DNA of 64,000 nt from Eonycteris spelaea (taxonomy: Eukaryota; Chordata; Mammalia; Chiroptera; Pteropodidae), in contig PUFA01000066.1 of assembly GCA_003508835.1 (NCBI GenBank), positions 4,030,001 through 4,094,000 on the forward strand, read 5' to 3'. Below are positions 54,148 to 64,000 of this stretch, piece after piece. Every line of letters begins with the position of its first letter. The first letter of the stretch is position 1. Both the position numbers and the translations under genes were made by a program. A model generated the notes under the pieces. That model worked only from the letters and a program-made list of their open reading frames with translations. It was not told the origin of the DNA and made no database searches.

Positions 54148-54198
54148 AAAAAAAAAAAAAAGAGACGTTTAAAGAAAACAACAACAACAACAACAAAC
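54148..54198 (+). repeat. A-run and (CAA)n
   Basis: A run of 13 A, then GAGACGTTTAAAGAAAA and about six CAA units. It could be a retroposon tail, but no body is recognised upstream. Confidence 0.7.
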
Positions 54199-55714
54199 TT
54201 CTTTCCGTGATCACCAAAAATCACTTTTAAGACCCAGGGGGAACTATGCCTCAGTGACAAAACAAATTTGCCACAAATCATCGTACAAAAGAACAGCGGG
54301 ACCTGAGCCTCAACGCGGGGACTGTGCCCATCCACCCGGGGTTTGTTCTGGAAACCCCACCTCCTCCTGCCATGTTCAATATCTAATTGGCATTCTGACC
54401 CTTCAGATAATTCAACATCTGCGACTCGGGTGCATCTCAGAAGCCCTTTGTTCCCCGCAGGCGGAGTTCAAGGGGTTCTCTTTACTGACACACAAGCCTC
54501 ATACATGCCTTTGTGCACGCAGCTCCTGGAGCTCCCCGGGGACGACACTTTTGCTGGCCCACGAGAGAAACTGAGCCACCTCCATGTTCTAACCAAGTCC
54601 CACGCGACAGAGGAAAACTTACGAATGGCTGAAGTAGAAGGGCAGTCGAGGAGCCAAGCCAGCAAGCTTCGTTTCTTTCATAAGCAACGTGAGGCTGCAG
54701 TCCACCCAGCTATTATTGTCGCTTCGACTTGTCATTTTGGCTTGACGACTGTTGTTTTCACTATTACGAGCCAGCGTCGGGACCAAAGGTTAATCTCCTA
54801 AAATGAATTATATGGCTACAAAGTGGGATGTTTAGGGAGAGCCACAGATGTCTGATTTCCTAACACGTGATTTCATCGATCTAAGGCACCAGGGACTGAC
54901 TGTACATTGCATGGTTATTTTATGTATCACTAAGAAAGAAAACTTTATACTAATTAACTTAGGACATGCCTTTGACCCTACGACACAGGCCTAATATCAG
55001 AGATGTAAAAATGTGAACAAATGTGCCTGGGTATGAGGACGTTTGGAACCATGTACATAACCTAGCACAGTTTTATGGGAGAGATGATGCAACTTGTGTT
55101 TCTGCACTTTTACTGGGAAATTTACCATCTATTTCGGCGGTTTTTCTTACCCTTGGTGACTGTGTCTTGTTAAGGGATGTCCCATGGTTGTCCCTTATCT
55201 TTCAGTTTTGATACTGCTCTAAGGAAGGCCCCTCTGAAACCGATCCCCCAAAATGCCTGGTGCCACTTGTTGGAATGTGTTCCACGGGTCACAAGTCAGA
55301 ACCAATGTATGGCAATTGATGTCATCATCATTAGTATTATTACTTGACAGTTTGGTTTAGGGACTGGAGCATAATGTTTAATTATCTTCTGGGAAGAATT
55401 CAGACCTACAGTGAGCTGGGAAAGGTTTCAGTCCTTTTAAAAGTGTCAGCCCTACTTCTCCCTGAAATATTTACACTTAGACGTTGCCTTAAGTTTTGGA
55501 TCAGCCTGAAAGATTCTAGTGCTAACAGTTAAGACTCAGGAAAAGCCAAGCAAAGGGCATGAGCTTGAAGCAAACAGGACTTTGGGGCATCTTAAAAAAC
55601 AGTAAGAAACTGATTTGTTTCTCTTTTCCCTGGTCTAAATGGTAGCGAGGGGGCGTGATGGTGATGTTTCTTCTCTACTTCTTTCCAGCTGGGAGCCCTC
55701 TGGGTAAATGTTTG
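54199..55714. other. Unassigned sequence
   Basis: 54290-54620 is CpG-richer than its surroundings and bears a 152-codon open frame (54343-54801) without a domain. The rest is repeat-free to the eye. Confidence 0.35.
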
Positions 55715-55815
55715 AATTCATGAAATGGAGGTGATATTCACCTCACGGGACCGAATGAGTTAATGCAAATAAAGTTTAGCTCAGTGATTTGTATGTATTA
55801 TTAATTGTAAAATGA
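55715..55815 (+). repeat. MIR SINE 3' half
   Basis: GAAATGGAGGTGATATTCAC, CTCACGGGACCGAATGAGTT and AGCTCAGTGATTTGTATGTA. Confidence 0.6.
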
Positions 55816-56575
55816 ATTGTGATTGTGATTACGCTTGTTGTTAGAAACGGTCCATTAGATTCGAAGTTGAAAAAAATCTCATGCTGGTTGCCAAACAGAT
55901 GCAGTGTTTTCTTGCTTGAGCCTGGAAGTTCTCTGATTTCTGAAAGAGTAAACTATCATTATTGCTGTTAACATTATTATTATTGATGTGCTTTGCTTTC
56001 ATTGTTTCTACTAGCGCTTTCTTCAAAACGTTAAGCCAGCATTTTTCTACACTTAGCTACCATAACTGACAATTCCTAGGCAAAAGTTTCCACACGGGCT
56101 TTTTTCCTCTCTAAGACACGTTTAAGAATGTTATTTTCTAGAGTTCTTACTGTTTCTATGCCAGTCCTTTTTCCTAACGGGCTGAAAAGCTACATAACCA
56201 ATGACTTATCTTTCGGTTTTTATCCATTATTGTTGTCTTTTGACTTTTACCATTATTTGCCAGAATTTCTGAACAGGAAGAACATTCCTGGTTATGAGAT
56301 TTTGCTTTAGCTGAACACTTACGTCAGATTTCCCCACATGCTAACACGAACACAAGTGAGACATGGTCTCTGTCGGGAAGGAATAAGAGCAAGGAAAATT
56401 AAAGCCCCACACAGCCACTTAATTTCTTTACTTTTAGACCTTAAAAAAAAAAAAATGTCACTAGCTACCAAGCAAGTGGGCCTAGGATTAAGGCAAGGGA
56501 AAAAATTTTAGGGGGCACCAAAAAAAAACAACTCTGTCATCAAGATAAAGAATATTTTAACATAATCTTTTGATT
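55816..56575. other. Unassigned non-coding sequence
   Basis: No recognised repeat beyond short A-runs. No gene. Confidence 0.35.
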
Positions 56576-56579
56576 TTCC

Positions 56580-56705
56580 CCTTTCTAGCTACGAAAGAGT
56601 GACTGCCTTTTGTCTTGGTTTTCTCATTTGTGAAATGAGAGTAATAATTAACCTCACAGGGTTGTTGAGGATTAAATGAGATAATACTTATGAAGCTCAT
56701 TACCT
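56580..56705 (+). repeat. MIR SINE 3' half
   Basis: TTGGTTTTCTCATTTGTGAA, ATGAGAGTAATAATTAACCT and CACAGGGTTGTTGAGGATTA, then AATGAGATAATACTTATGAA. Confidence 0.9.
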
Positions 56706-56919
56706 AAAAAAAAAAAAAATCTACAATGAACACAATTTCAAAATTTTAGATAAAGACTGAATCAGCGAGCAAGTTTAGGGAGTGGGTTTCGAAAAGCTCC
56801 AAATGAGTTATTTGGCACGGTAAGTATCTACTCTTTAACAATTATATGATTTCAGATAAGGACAGGGCAGCAAGGCTTATGCATTTCCTCTTTCTTTTCT
56901 TCTCTCTCTCCTTAGAAAG

Positions 56920-57075
56920 TGGGTACCAGGCAGAGCATAGCAGCTAACATTCGGTTGCCTTGAGTTTGAGATCTAAGTCTACCACTTAGGAGCTGTGTGA
57001 CCCTGGGAAAGTTAGTCAACCTCTCTGAGCCTTCATGAGGCTGGAGTGAAATCAAATGCGTAGAGCAAGCACTCA
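56920..57075 (+). repeat. MIR SINE
   Basis: CAGAGCATAGCAGCTAACAT, GAGTTTGAGATCTAAGTCTA, CCACTTAGGAGCTGTGTGAC and GTCAACCTCTCTGAGCCTTC. Confidence 0.85.
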
Positions 57076-57319
57076 TTGAGGGCGGGGGAGGGCTGGTTTA
57101 ATGAACGAGGCAGTGCCACTCAAGAAATAAAACTATCCGGGTTTGCTCAAGCTCTGCTTCTCATCAGGGGTACCTGCCATTGCATTCAGGTTTTTCCGCA
57201 TTTCACCAGTGCTGGTAAGAATGTAGTCATGATTCAGTGGGTTTAAATTCGACTGACACAGGGCTCCGTACATTTTCACAGTGCCACTGCAATTCTTAGG
57301 GACATTTTTAAAAGCTTAT

Positions 57320-57560
57320 TATTATTAATAATAATAGTTTATTTGGGTAAAAATGTTCAAACATACCCAAAAGTAGAATAAACAATACATGACCCTCATT
57401 ACCCAGATTCAGTAATTATTAAGATTTTGCTGCACTTGCTACAGCAGGGTGCCTCCCTTTTATCCCCATCAGGTATTTTAAAGCGTGTCTTAGATTGCAT
57501 GTCATCTCTCCCTGCACACTTTGGTCCTCACGTATAAAAAAAACCCAGTGTGTTCAGGAA
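57320..57560 (+). repeat. L1-type relic
   Basis: TTCAAACATACCCAAAAGTA, AACAATACATGACCCTCATT, ACCCAGATTCAGTAATTATT and AAGATTTTGCTGCACTTGCT. Confidence 0.7.
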
Positions 57561-57754
57561 AAGAAACACACCCCGCCATTATCACTGCTAACAAAACAAA
57601 CAATGGCTCCTGGGGGCCACCCAGCCCATATTCCAGTGGCCTCCCCTCATCTCAAAAATGCCTACTTTACTCCTGACTTGTTGGAATAGGGATGCAAACA
57701 AGGTCCGCCTGCTGCATTTGGCTGTCACATGAAACCCTCTCCTGTAGGAACTCG

Positions 57755-57823
57755 CGGGGGGAGGTAGGGTGTAAGGGGGAGGGTGGGGGAGGGGCGCTGA
57801 TGGGGAATATGGGGCGGGGGGGG
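57755..57823 (+). other. G-rich tract, potential G-quadruplex
   Basis: Runs of 6, 3, 5, 3, 5, 4, 4, 4 and 8 G with short spacers over about 70 bp; the longest G-rich stretch in the window. Confidence 0.6.
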
Positions 57824-58045
57824 TCACTGCTGAATTTCTAACATCTTCTGCTTCCCTGGCCCCCAAACACAGAACGAAAACAAAAAAGCAAATCCCGACC
57901 TATTTTTTTCAAACATGTTTATCCAAGAGGAAGGCTGGCAAGCCAGGGGCCCTGCAAGAGGTGGACCCGGCAGTGAAGGAGCCTCCGCAGCCTCTGCGGC
58001 TGCGCCAACCTCACTTCCAGGTGTTGGGCCTCAAACCCACTCCGG

Positions 58046-58077
58046 CCATTGTTTACCGCCCTCCTGCGGATTAATCC
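58046..58077. promoter_or_regulatory. SOX/FOX overlap and OTX/PITX palindrome
   Basis: CCATTGTTTAC (58046-58056) contains overlapping SOX (CCATTGT) and FOX (TGTTTAC) motifs; 11 bp on is the palindrome GGATTAATCC (58068-58077), two K50 homeodomain half-sites. The surrounding 57.9-58.25 kb is repeat-free and GC-rich. A motif reading only. Confidence 0.3.
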
Positions 58078-58259
58078 CCTGTCAGTCAAGCCAGAGATGC
58101 TCTCGGGGAGACAGGCCTGCGTAACATCCCATGTGTCACGGGTCCCTTTGACACGCTTTATCTCCCCTTATCCCTTCGGACGCACCGTGACTCCTCCGCC
58201 AGTCACGGCCCCAGAGCCATGGACACAACGCACAGCGACTGACACCCCTTCTCTGGAAA

Positions 58260-58699
58260 GGAAGCTGTGGATTTTTCCTTTTTCCTTTTTTTTTTTTGAC
58301 ATTATTGATCTGATAAGATGTTTTTCGGGGAATCAAGTGACAAACTGGGAGTGTCTGAGTCAGGGCTTCAGTTACAGGGCTGGGCAGCTTTGCCTGCTCA
58401 TTTGGGCCCCAGCGATGTCTGTGAGTCTTGTCCAAACTGGGAACTTCTTTGGTTTATTTATTTATTTTTTTTGGAGGGGTGGGAGGGTGGTTTAGGAGTG
58501 ATGCATGAACAGATTTTAAATGCATGTGAGAGTTAAAAATTACCATGTAATCAAATTTTAGTTCTAAAAACCAAAGGAAAAAGACATGCAGGTCATTGTG
58601 TATTGTACAATAAATATAAACGTAGTAATATTAATTTTAAACCAGTGTGCTTGGCTGTTTTATTTTTTGAGTGACTCTTGTTTTTATTACTTTTTATAT
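58260..58699. other. Unassigned sequence with T-rich runs
   Basis: T-runs lie at about 58278 and 58463. No gene. Confidence 0.4.
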
Positions 58700-58945
58700 G
58701 TTTAGCAGGATTGTCTTAGAACTTTTAAAATTTGATTTTAAAATTAAAATCATAATCATAAGCAATGCATGAATCAATTTGTACTGTAAGAACATTCATA
58801 CTTCAGAAATAAAGCTAAAAGTTCTTGACTACTATCCCTAAACTCAGTGCCCAGCTCCCTAAGAGGTAACTACTGTTGTTGGTTTGTTATATACAATCAT
58901 AGGCTTTTACATGTGTATGTGAACATTCATAGATATACTCTAGAC
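58700..58945 (+). repeat. L1M-type LINE relic
   Basis: AGAGGTAACTACTGTTGTTG followed by GTTTGTTATATACAATCATA and CTTTTACATGTGTATGTGAA, the 'ataaccactgttaacagtttggtgtat' region of old L1. Confidence 0.6.
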
Positions 58946-59664
58946 TTAATTTTCAAATCCTTCATGGAGTCAACATATGGATGCTTAATAATGGTTCTCT
59001 GATGGAGAGAAAGGTAACGCCCTTCCAGGAGCTACTACTGTACAATATTAATGTACTGATTTATGGATACAGAGTATATAAAATCTAGCCAACTTCAGAA
59101 ATCTCCCTGGTGGGTGTGCTCAAGAGAATCACTTGTTTTCCTTTGCTGGACACAATTCTAATATACTGAAGACCGCCAACGTGTTATGAGACCATGTTGA
59201 AAATAATAATTCACACCTCCAGCCTTGAATCTTATATCGTTAAAAGTTAGATAAAATGAATTTTTCTAAAGCAGAGCGCCCCATTCACCTCTAACTGCTT
59301 CCTTCCCATTAATAACCTTTTGCATTATTTTCCTGCCATTCTCTTCTATGAATTCAAATATTGAAGAGAGGATAAAACCGGAATAAGATAGTTCTCAACC
59401 AAACTGTTATAAGTTTCCTAATGAAAAACAAAAGGGTCTCATTTAACATAAGATTTTTGCATTCTTTGACGTTTCCCCAAGCTATTCCCCCCGCCCCACT
59501 ATATATAATTCTGCTGGTTTTAAGCAATAGTTGTTGGTCTCCTGATGCCATCTACCCCTGCCAATAAAACAGGATCAGTGATGCAAGCTAGAGCAGTCAA
59601 ATACAGATGCTTATAATTCCCTTCCAATGTAAAGCATCGAAAATCTCAGTTCACCAAATTAAAA
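58946..59664. other. Unassigned non-coding sequence
   Basis: No recognised repeat or gene. Confidence 0.35.
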
Positions 59665-60085
59665 TAATTACCACTAATTTATGAAATGCCTCGTATATTC
59701 CATACACCATTCAAAGCACCTTACATATATTATCTCATTCAGGTAGGGGCTGCTGGATGAACTGGACAGGCAAAAATCCTCCCCTTGTAGAAACTTACAT
59801 TTTGGGGATGAATATAGATGAATTAATAAGAACACAGATAAGTAAACCGAATCCTTTTGGAGTGATTAGCGCTACGAAGCCAGCAGGGTCACCTCTCATC
59901 CTCAGAAAAGCACGTCATAGGGTTGTGATATGTAGTATCAGATGGTGTTTGTTTTCCAACCTCATTTTACTCTATTCTCTTCCTCCAACCCTGTGATTAT
60001 GTTCTGGTCTCCGCTTTCTACACGCGAAGAAGTCGAGGCTCTGAGACAGTGCCCACCGTCACACAGTTAGCACGAGAGAAAACCG
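59665..60085 (-). repeat. MIR SINE interrupted by an old LINE fragment
   Basis: Left MIR piece 59665-59745 (AAAGCACCTTACATATATTA, TCTCATTCAGG) and right piece 60015-60085 (AGAAGTCGAGGCTCTGAGAC, CGTCACACAGTTAGCACGAG). Between them TGGACAGGCAAAAATCCTCC and AGAAACTTACATTTTGGGGA belong to the repeat type seen at 46375. Confidence 0.6.
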
Positions 60086-60339
60086 AAAGCGGTCTCTAGG
60101 AGTTGATGACTTTTCTGTGCGACTCTGTGTGGAAATCTGCGCATTTCTGACTGGAGGCTTTGTTCCCCATAGAAAACGAAATACAGCTATTCCAACCCAC
60201 CAAGCAGAGATCATTTTTATGTTTTTTTCCCAAGAGAAAGGGTCAATATGTTCAATCACTCGACAGTGTTTGCTGAGTAACTTCCGTGTGGTGAGTCGCT
60301 GGGGAAGGGGGACTAGTGAGGACGGCGCAGGACAAACCT

Positions 60340-60500
60340 GAAAATGGTCAAGGACCAGACAGACGGCGGCGACGCCTGTGATGTGGGTGGAAAACGACCA
60401 CGTGGGCGTATGACTAAGGTGGACATTTACCTACGGTGGCTGGGGAGGGCTCTCTGAGGAAGAGGCGAATTCTAAGCTGGAAGCTGAATGATGAGATGAT
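60340..60500 (+). repeat. Old LINE-derived repeat fragment
   Basis: GGGGAGGGCTCTCTGAGGAA followed by GAGGCGAATTCTAAGCTGGA and AGCTGAATGATGAGATGAT, the same repeat type as 46375-46790. Confidence 0.5.
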
Positions 60501-61680
60501 GCAAAAAGTCTGGGGGTGTGCAGTCTGGGGGGGTGGGTGGCCAGCACATACACAGCCCCTGCTGTGGGCGCCTGCCTGGCGTGTCCCAGGGTAGCCAGGA
60601 GGGAGGTGGGAACCGAGCGGATGGTGCAGGCCCATGGTCAGGCCCATGGTCACGGCCACCCCACATCACGTGGAACTTACTCTGAGTACTTGGGGAGCTG
60701 CGAGAGGGATGAAACTCGCGGAACCACAGTGGTGTCACCACACATTACGGTGTGGAGTTCTGGGGGGGGGACACCCCAGGGGGTGAGGCGTCTGGCACAA
60801 GAGCTGTGGCTCCACGGGTCCCCAAAAGAATCCGTCAGCATCATTTCCTGCGAAACCTCCCCCCTGCAGGACGCCCACGCAGGAGCCCCGGACAGAGCCG
60901 CGTAGCAGATGAGTGGATGCGAACACTTTGCGTAAACTTACACTTTGGAGGCAGGGCGGACGCACTGGGACATCGCATTGTTCAGAATTCGGCTTTTCAG
61001 CTTTTGTTGGCCAAAGGATACAGTACTTTAGGTGATGTAGGTCCTGCTAAAATGATCATTTCAAATATCAGAAGAAATCCAGAAGGAAACGCCCAAATTA
61101 TACGTAATAAGAGCCTGTTGGGAGCATTTCCTTATGGCATTGGACATACGACTAAATGCTCTTTGTCTAAGCCCCCTGCAGAATAGGGCTCCCCTGGGAG
61201 CTGGCTCTATTTGGTGGCTTCTGAGGAGCAAACCCAGGAAGCTGGGGACCCAGGGAGGCCTTTTCCCTATATACTCTTTTGTGCTTTTTAAATTTTGTCA
61301 TACGAGTATACTACCCTGTTAAAAAATGGAAGTTATATACATTTTCTACGCATTTTTATCAGTTCCATAGGCTGATTCTTTAACTGATACACTGTCTCAA
61401 TGTATCTTAAGCAGGTTAATTTTTTTTTCCCCTTAGGTTTTGAGAATGCTTCTCACTGTTATCACGCCATTAAATGCCTCCCAAGTACAGACCCTTTGCT
61501 AAATTCTTTTATAAAACAACTTTCTAAACCAACAGTGGGATGAGCGGCTAATGACACAAATGTTAAACCCTTAATTGTTTATATACTGAGTTTCATCCAT
61601 TATGTTCCTTAATGGGTGTTTTGTTGTTGTTTAGAAAGAATTTGTGAAACCATCACCAGGCTGCACTGACGTGGAATGAT
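60501..61680. other. Unassigned sequence, GC-rich on the left
   Basis: 60500-60950 is GC-rich with a 9-G run near 60762 and overlapping open frames on both strands (up to 144 codons), none with a domain. The rest is AT-rich and unassigned. Confidence 0.35.
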
Positions 61681-61684
61681 TCAT

Positions 61685-61711
61685 GGGGGGTGGGGGGACG
61701 GGGGGGGGGGG
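61685..61711 (+). other. G-rich tract, potential G-quadruplex
   Basis: Runs of 6, 6 and 12 G within 27 bases. Confidence 0.5.
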
Positions 61712-62004
61712 ACCAGATGTTTGGGATGGCTGATAACTCATGAAAAGCTGCATTCTTTGCTGTTTGTTTTCTCAGGGTGTGTTGGCCAATGATGATAAAT
61801 ATTAAGGTACCTCGTCTTATTGACACGCCTGTGACTGATCTTTTTTATCGCGTAGTTGAAAACACACACAACGAAAGAACATTAAATAGAGTCTAAACAT
61901 AAGGTCTAAAAATGTGCATAGTTCAAGAAGTCCATTTAAATGTAGATTGCTAACTTATCCTCTGCGCCTTTAAAAAATTTCAACAAAGACGCCACATACC
62001 CATA

Positions 62005-62005
<1 letters not shown>

Positions 62006-62041
<36 letters not shown>

Positions 62042-62079
62042 ACGCACACACACACACACACACACACACGCACGCGCAC
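62006..62079 (+). repeat. (CA)n microsatellite, two blocks
   Basis: 35 bp of pure CA (62006-62040), one CC junction, then 39 bp of CA with CGCACGCGCAC at the end. Both blocks alternate pyrimidine and purine without interruption. Confidence 0.95.
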
Positions 62080-63270
62080 TATGCTGGAAATGTTTCTAAA
62101 GAATTCCCGTTGGGTCAGGAAAAAAACATGCTTTGGCCGTTTGGTTTGAATAAGTAGTAAATTGATATTTGTATATTTAAAAAATTCCAAATCTTATTGA
62201 ATTAGATAAATGGGCCCTGATGAAGGCACGGGAAACAAACTGAACCACTTGTGTGGCTAATTTCAGAAATTTAAAGAAAACACAATCTTGGGAATGTTAC
62301 ATTACATGGTTTTAAGGCAAAAAGCAGGGGGTGGAGTGGGGGTGGGGCTTTGAACCTTTTGCTTGATTTCCTCCTTGGTCCTGCTGAATCACACTTTAGT
62401 GTGATGACCGCCCTGGCGCTGAGCTAGAAGTCCCCAAATTCCAGCGCTGGGAGGTGCCTTAGCGGGGGAAGGAAGACCCCCCCCCCGCCAGCCACCCCTG
62501 TGCCTGGAGACGGCAGAACCAGTGAACGACTGAGCAGCGGTCCCTTCACCGACTTCAGGCTTGTCTCTGCCCCTGAGGTCCCACCGGCCTGTGCGAGCTT
62601 GCGACCCATTGGCTCCACGCGCGGAGACCCAAAGCACCGTATCAGGGTGAAGTGCAGGGTGTTCTTTGTCATCCTACGGTAACTAAAACTGAGCCGATCT
62701 TTCAGGATCCAGAGGCAAAAGCTTCCAGGCCTTTCTGAGCTGAACTCTATTTCTGATGTCAGAAAGAGAAAATGGTGGACAGATCGCCCGACTCGATAAA
62801 GGTCAGCCCTCTGGCTTCACACTGTTGGATGGAAAGTTGTAATAAGAGAAAAAGTAGATATTTAGATGCATAATGTGGCACCTCAAGTGGTAATACCAGC
62901 AAGAGGACATATCTGGCGGAGTTCTCTCTCCCCTCCCCTCCCCTTCCCTCCTCCCCCAACCCCGCCATGTGATCCTCTATGCACCTGACATCCCTGGAGA
63001 TAGCAAAGTTTTGCCTCTGTGCAGCTTTTAATGTGAACGAAGGACCCTGGTGGCTCCTCTGAGCTCAGACGCAGGCACTGAGGCTGGGTCGACGTGACGG
63101 AAAACAGTCGAAAGTCGAAAGATTCAGTTAGTCAACACTGAGGGATTCGTGGAAGGAGGGAACCCATCGATGACCAGCTTGGACAGGTTTCTGAGTCGCG
63201 TTAACTTATTATGACTTAAAAATCCACACGCAGGCGAACAGGGCTGGAAGTGCCTTGCGGAGACGGACTT
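62080..63270. other. Unassigned sequence
   Basis: Contains a 10-C run at 62477-62486 and a pyrimidine tract at 62925-62957 (CTCCCCTCCCCTCCCCTTCC). No gene or named repeat was recognised. Confidence 0.35.
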
Positions 63271-63274
63271 GCTT

Positions 63275-63370
63275 AGATCTCGTAGTCAATTTCTCGTCCC
63301 CATTGTGATGACGAGGAGACCGAGGCACAGAGGAGGCCTGCAAATCGGTCCGTAGGCCACCAACAACCCA
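63275..63370 (-). repeat. MIR SINE fragment
   Basis: CGTCCCCATTGTGATGACGA, GGAGACCGAGGCACAGAGGA and CCTGCAAATCGGTCCGTAGG. Confidence 0.6.
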
Positions 63371-64000
63371 GAAAGACTGTGTCTGATCTACAAGGAGTTC
63401 CAAAGGTTGGTAAAATTCCCATAAAATTTGAGCCTCTGGCTTTTCTTGAAAAATGGAAAGATTTGGTGCCTTCGGATTCCTGCGTGGTGACGACTGGCCG
63501 GAGAACAGGTCTAAGAGCAGAGAGATGCGTGGGTACCTGGGCCGGAGGGACACACGAAGACATGGATACGGACTGGCCTTCCAGGGGTTCCCACTTGGCC
63601 TGATGCACGAATTTCTGGCCCGTGTCTGGCTCTGAGGTCACTGGAGTTGGTGACTCTTGTTTCAAGCTATTAGAGTTGTTGTGCGAGGAGGTGGCTGGCT
63701 GATGGTGGTGGGAAGGGATGGGGAAGTTGAGGAAGAAGTAAAATGAATAGGCTTGAGCTGAGCCGTCTGGGTATTAGAAAGGTGGAGAGAGAATGTCTTC
63801 CTCGGGGAGAAAAACAGAAAACGTCTCAATGTGGCGGTCTGCGGTGGGGACCCTGGAGTTGGGCTGTTTGGGTGCACATGGGAATTAGTCGAGAAAACAT
63901 ACAGCCGACCCTAGGAGACTCACAATATACACTTCATTTTTAAGAATGGGGAGTTGCCTCTGTCATCATGGGAGTCCAGGTGACAACTGTACACGTGGCA
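63371..64000. other. Unassigned non-coding sequence
   Basis: Overlapping open frames on both strands (up to 130 codons) show no domain. No recognised repeat. Confidence 0.35.

Noticed and set aside
54343..54801. 152-codon open frame on the plus strand
   Set aside because: Longer than chance expectation in AT-rich DNA, but the local sequence is GC-rich, several other frames are open too, and no domain, splice sites or poly-A signal accompany it.

Overview
The window is 64 kb of mammalian nuclear DNA, AT-rich overall, with no protein-coding gene that I can support. The best clue to the organism is a short interspersed element (SINE) at 32.24-32.46 kb on the minus strand. It joins a tRNA-derived head to a 5S rRNA-derived body and is flanked by a perfect 15-bp target-site duplication. 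Hybrid tRNA/5S SINEs of this type (the MEG group) are known from fruit bats (Pteropodidae), so a megabat is the most likely source. I cannot name the species. A second tRNA-headed SINE at 2.78-3.00 kb shares the same head with a different body. I see no Alu, B1, BovB or Ves-type SINE and no young LINE-1. All L1 pieces are old, decayed L1M-type relics, which agrees with the reported loss of L1 activity in megabats.

Layout: 0-12 kb holds simple repeats, MIR, hAT and L1M relics, one tRNA SINE and an unassigned conserved-looking block at 8.9-9.7 kb. A MaLR LTR lies at 11.9-12.3 kb. 14-20 kb is dominated by L1M 3' relics. 20.5-23 kb is the compositional oddity: GC-rich, with two CpG-dense blocks (21.2-21.5 and 22.08-22.86 kb) on either side of a 20-bp minisatellite, and no recognisable gene. 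23-32 kb mixes L1M, L2 and MIR relics with an unassigned block at 24.2-25.0 kb. 32-34 kb is a nest: the hybrid SINE, then an L1M relic broken by a MIR and by a complete Tigger-type MITE. 36-42 kb is dense in MIR, two more MaLR LTRs, MER5A and a hAT element. 42-52 kb holds AT-rich L1M ends, L2, MIR nested in MIR, and microsatellites, one with a 60-bp uninterrupted purine-pyrimidine alternation. 52.15-52.72 kb has three diverged tandem units of about 175 bp. 53-64 kb is mostly unassigned, with a few MIR/L1 relics, a G-rich tract at 57.8 kb and long CA repeats at 62 kb.

No operon-like or pathway logic exists here. The window reads as intergenic or deep intronic sequence. Family names come from recognising consensus sequences by eye. 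Boundaries of old repeats are approximate to tens of bases, and several names (L1M subgroup, hAT family, one old LINE-like repeat) are left open on purpose.
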